This document shows, piece by piece, positions 59,601 through 64,000 of a stretch of DNA of 64,000 bases. Position 1 is the first letter of the stretch, and every line of letters begins with the position of its first letter. Below the pieces are notes generated by a model that worked only from the letters and a program-made list of their open reading frames with translations, searched no databases and had not been told where the DNA came from. Source of the stretch: Strongylocentrotus purpuratus (Eukaryota; Echinodermata; Echinoidea; Camarodonta; Strongylocentrotidae); the NCBI RefSeq assembly GCF_000002235.5, contig NW_022145532.1:1225380-1289379 (forward strand), written 5' to 3'. The position numbers and the translations under genes are program-made.

Positions 59601-62600
59601 GATAAACTAACTTTACTCCTTTGTTGAGGAAGAGGGGGTGTCCCCTAAACAAAAAAAAAGATGAAAAAAAAAAAAAACCCGAGGTAGAAAGGAGTAGCCG
59701 GGAATCGAACCGAGTACATTTGCATTGTGAAGCGATGTCTTATCCACATGACCACTATGCTTCTCTGTTATTAACTTGTTCGGTTCAAGATGTTAACACT
59801 TTCTAATGTAAATAAATTTAAAAGATATACTGATAAACTAACTTTACTCCTTTGTTGAGGAAGAGGGGGTGTCCCCTAAACAAAAAAAAAGATGAAAAAA
59901 AAAACCCGAGGTAGAAAGAAGTAGCCGGGAATCGAACCGAGTACATTTGCATTGTGAAGCGATGTCTTATCCACATGACCACTATGCTTCACTGTTATGA
60001 ACTTGTTCGGTTACAAATTTAACACTTTCTGGTGTTAATGACTGTAAAAAATATGCTGATAAACTACTTTTACTCCTTTGTTGAGGAGGAGGGGGTGTCC
60101 CCTTAACAAACAAAAAAGAGAAGGACAAATTAATATGCAGAAAAAAATGATAAAAAAAAAATGAGGTAGAAAGGCAAAGCCGGGAGTCGAACCGAGTACA
60201 TCTGCATTGTGAAGCGATGGCTTATCCACATGACCACTGTGCTTCTCTGTTATTAACTTGTTCGGTTCAAGATGTTAACACTTTATAATGTTAATGACTT
60301 TAAAAGATATGTTGATAAACTAATTTTACTCCTTTGTTGAGGAAGAGGGGGTGTCCCTTAAACAAAAAAAAGATGATGACAAATTAATATGCAGAAAAAA
60401 ATGATTAAAAAAAAACGAAAAGAAAGGCAAAGCCGGGAGTCGAACCGAGTACATCTGCATTGTGAAGCGATGTCTTATCCACATGACCACTGTGCTTCTC
60501 TGTTATTAACTTGTTCGGTTCAAGATGTTAACACTTTCTAATGTTAATACATTTAAAAGATATACTGATAAACTAATTTTACTCCTTTGTTGAGGAAGAG
60601 GGGGTGTCCCCTAAACAAAAAAAAAGATGAAAAAAAACCCGAGGTAGAAGGAGTAGCCGGGAATCGAACCGAGTACATTTGCATTGTGAAGCGATGTCTT
60701 ATCCACATGACCACTATGCTTCACCATTATTAACTTGTTCGGTTCAAGATGTTAACACTTTCTGGTGTTAATGACTTTAAAAAGATATGCTGATAAACTA
60801 CTTTTACTCCTTTGTTGAGGAGTAGGGGGTGTCCCCTTAACAAAAAAAAAGAGAAGGACAAATTAATATGCAGAAAAAAATGATAAAAAAAAAACGAAAA
60901 GAAAGGCAAAGCCGGGAGTCGAACCGAGTACATCTGCATTGTGAAGCGATGTCTTATCCACATGACCACTGTGCTTCACTGTTATTAACTTGTTCGGTTC
61001 AAGATGTTAACACTTTCTAATGTAAATAAATTTAAAAGATATACTGATAAACTAATTTTACTCCTTTGTTGAGGAAGAGGGGGTGTCCCCTAAACAAAAA
61101 AAAAGATGAAAAAAAAAACCCGAGGTAGAAAGGTGTAGCCGGGAATCGAACCGAGTACATTTGCATTGTGAAGCGATGTCTTATCCACATGACCACTATG
61201 CTTCACTGTTATGAACTTGTTCGGTTCAAGATGTTAACACTTTCTGGTGTTAATGACTTTAAAAAATATGCTGATAAACTACTTTTACTCCTTTGTTGAG
61301 GAGAGGGGGTGTCCCTTAACAAACAAAAAGAGAACGACAAATTAATATGCAGAAAAAAATGATAAAAAAAAAACGAAAAGAAAGGCAAAGCCGGGAGTCG
61401 AACCGAGTACATCTGCCTTGTGAAGCGATGGCTTATCCACATGACCACTGTGCTTCACTGTTATTAACTTGTTCGGTTCAAGATGTTAACACTTTCTAAT
61501 GTTAATACAATTTAAAAGATATACTGATAAACTAATTTTACTCCTTTGTTGAGGAAGAGGGGGTGTCCCCTAAACAAAAAAAAAGATGAAAAAAAACCCG
61601 AGGTAGAAAGGAGTAGCCGGGAATCGAACCGAGTACATTTGCATTGTGAAGCGATGTCTTATCCACATGACCACTATGCTTCACTGTTATTAACTTGTTC
61701 GGTTCAAGATGTTAACACTTTCTGGTGTTAATGACTTTAAAAGATATGCTGATAAACTACTTTTACTCCTTTGTTGAGGAAGAGGGGGTGTCCCCTTAAC
61801 AAAAAAAAAGAGAAGGACAAATTAATATGCAGAAAAAAATGATTAAAAAAAAACGAAAAGAAAGGCAAAGCCGGGAGTCGAACCGAGTACATCTGCATTG
61901 TGAAGCGATGGCTTATCCACATGACCACTGTGCTTCACTGTTATTAACTTGTTCGGTTCAAGATGTTAACACTTTCTAATGTAAATAAATTTAAAAGATA
62001 TACTGATAAACTAACTTTACTCCTTTGTTGAGGAAGAGGGGGTGTCCCCTAAACAAAAAAAAGATGAAAAAAAAAAACCCGAGGTAGAAAGGAGTAGCCG
62101 GGAATCGAACCGAGTACATTTGCATTGTGAAGCGATGTCTTATCCACATGACCACTATGCTTCACTGTTATGAACTTGTTCGGTTCAAGATGTTAACACT
62201 TTCTGGTGTTAATGACTTTAAAAAATATGCTGATAAACTACTTTTACTCCTTTGTTGAGGAAGAGGGGGTCCCCTTAAAAAAAAAAAGAGAAGGACAAAT
62301 TAATGCAGAAAAAAATGATAAAAAAAAACGAAAAGAAAGGCAAAGCCGGGAGTCGAACCGAGTACATCTGCATTGTGAAGCGATGGCTTATCCACATGAC
62401 CACTGTGCTTCACTGTTATTAACTTGTTCGGTTCAAGATGTTAACACTTTCTAAATGTAAATACTTTAAAAGATATACTGATAAACTAACTTTACTCCTT
62501 TGTTGAGGAGAGGGGGTGTCCCCTAAAAAAAAAAGATGAAAAAAAAAAAAAAAACCGAGGTAGAAAGGAGTAGCCGGGAATCGAACCGAGTACATTTGCA

Positions 62601-64000
62601 TTGTGAAGCGATGTCTTATCCACATGACCACTATGCTTCACTGTTATTAACTTGTTCGGTTCAAGATGTTAACACTTTCTATGTAAATAAATTTAAAAAG
62701 ATATACTGATAAACTAATTTTACTCCTTTGTTGAGGAAGTGGGGGTGTCCCCTAAACAAAAAAAAAGATGAAAAAAAAAAACCCGAGGTAGAAAGAAGTA
62801 GCCGGGAATCGAACCGAGTACATTTGCATTGTGAAGCGATGTCTTATCCACATGACCACTATGCTTCACTGTTATGAACTTGTTCGGTTCAAGATTTAAC
62901 ACTTTCTGGTGTTAATGACTTTAAAAAATATGCTGATGAACTACTTTTACTCCTTTGTTGAGGAGAGGGGGTGTCCCCTTAACAAACAAAAAAAGAGAAG
63001 GACAAATTAATATGCAGAAAAAAATGATAAAAAAAAAAAACGAGGTAGAAAGGCAAGCCGGGAGTCGAACCGAGTACATCTGCATTGTGAAGCGATGCTT
63101 ATCCACATGACCACTGTGCTTCTCTGTTATTAACTTGTTCGGTTCAAGATGTTAACACTTTCTAATGTAATGACTTTAAAAGATATGCTGATAAACTAAT
63201 TTTCTCCTTTGTTGAGGAAGAGGGGGTGTCCTTAAACAAAAAAAAAGATGATGACAAATTAATATGCAGAAAAAAATGATTAAAAAAAAACGAAAAGAAA
63301 GGCAAAGCCGGGAGTCGAACCGAGTACATCTGCATTGTGAAGCGATGTCTTATCCACATGACCACTGTGCTTCACTGTTATTAACTTGTTCGGTTCAAGA
63401 TGTTAACACTTTCTAATGTAAATAAATTTAAAAAATATACTGATAAACTAATTTTACTCCTTTGTTGAGGAAGAGGGGGTGTCCCCTAAACAAAAAAAAA
63501 GATGAAAAAAAAACCCCGAGGTAGAAAGGAGTAGCCGGGAATCGAACCGAGTACATTTGCATTGTGAAGCGATGTCTTATCCACATGACCACTATGCTTC
63601 ACCTTATTAACTTGTTCGGTTCAAGATGTTAACACTTTCTGGTGTTAATGACTTTAAAAGATATGCTGATAAACTACTTTTACTCCTTTGTTGAGGAGTA
63701 GGAGGGGGTGTCCCTTAACAAACAAAAAAGAGAACGACAAATTAATATGCAGAAAAAAAATGATAAAAAAAAAAACGAAAAGAAAGGCAAAGCCGGGAGT
63801 CGAACCGAGTACATCTGCATTGTGAAGCGATGGCTTATCCACATGACCACTGTGCTTCACTGTTATTAACTTGTTCGGTTCAAGATGTTAACACTTTCTA
63901 ATGTAAATAATTTAAAAGATATACTGATAAACTAATTTTACTCCTTTGTTGAGGAAGAGGGGGTGTCCCCTAAACAAAAAAAAAGATGAAAAAAAAAAAA

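Larger units (their letters stand above)
45152..64000 (-). repeat. tRNA-like satellite array, fourth segment (about 79 units, open at the right edge)
   Basis: Longest uninterrupted stretch of the array. Alternation of A (about 252 bp) and B (about 228 bp) is most regular here, and the last bases of the window are still array. A higher-order unit of about 1.70 kb (seven monomers) is seen from a marker variant GAAGATGGGG at about 48.23, 49.93, 51.63, 54.78 and 56.48 kb. Hybrid monomers that start as B and finish as A (marker GTCCTTAAAC) occur near 51.87, 56.72, 58.43 and 63.23 kb. All tRNA-like cores read on the minus strand. Confidence 0.9.

Noticed and set aside
36964-64000. Dozens of recurrent 60-85 residue ORFs on both strands of the array (hydrophobic FFIIFFCILIC-type and basic KKKREGQ-type)
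   Set aside because: They run through the tRNA-like core and A- or T-runs whose length differs between copies, so the frame changes from unit to unit. There is no codon-level conservation.
11412-64000. CRISPR-like array
   Set aside because: Repeat period is 228-252 bp with no short repeat/unique spacer pattern, in an animal genome.

Overview
This looks like nuclear DNA from an invertebrate animal, most likely a marine one. The grounds are a split host gene with canonical GT-AG introns, an intact BEL/Pao LTR retrotransposon, a Helentron-like rolling-circle element, several satellite families and a tRNA-derived repeat array. The GAGCGAGCGTAGCGAGC-type repeats at 9-10.6 kb suggested an echinoderm-like genome to me, but that is recollection, not proof. 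All family assignments come from reading translations and motifs by eye; no search was run.

Layout. (1) 1-6.7 kb: the 5' part of a minus-strand gene for ALG12, the dolichol-linked mannosyltransferase of ER N-glycan assembly. Six coding exons are readable; the rest lies beyond the left edge. Its introns hold microsatellites, a 165-bp near-palindrome beside a tRNA-Leu-like SINE head, and X-box-like palindromes. (2) 6.96-8.91 kb: a satellite of about nine ~213-bp units. (3) 8.91-11.41 kb: a different, degenerate repeat field bounded by inverted CA(G/C)TGGCGTACCTG ends, with a ~250-bp polypyrimidine tract at its right. (4) 11.41-64 kb, running off the right edge: one very large head-to-tail array of ~228- and ~252-bp monomers. 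Each monomer carries a 71-nt minus-strand tRNA-like sequence with A box, B box and downstream T-tracts.

Three insertions interrupt the array. Two are copies of the same BEL/Pao element (13763-20671 and 26179-33087), each with 847-bp LTRs, the 5-bp target duplication ACCAC and a single 1679-codon gag-pol frame. They are not independent insertions: element plus array flank, 12.416 kb, has been tandemly duplicated. The third (43875-45151) is a 1.28-kb non-autonomous Helentron-like element.

The array is the most unusual part. It alternates two monomer types (A and B), is organised in higher-order blocks of about 1.70, 3.60, 4.85/6.30 and 12.4 kb, and keeps Pol III-type internal promoter boxes in the copies read. 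Whether it makes RNA cannot be decided from sequence. No protein-coding host gene is visible from 6.71 kb to the right edge.
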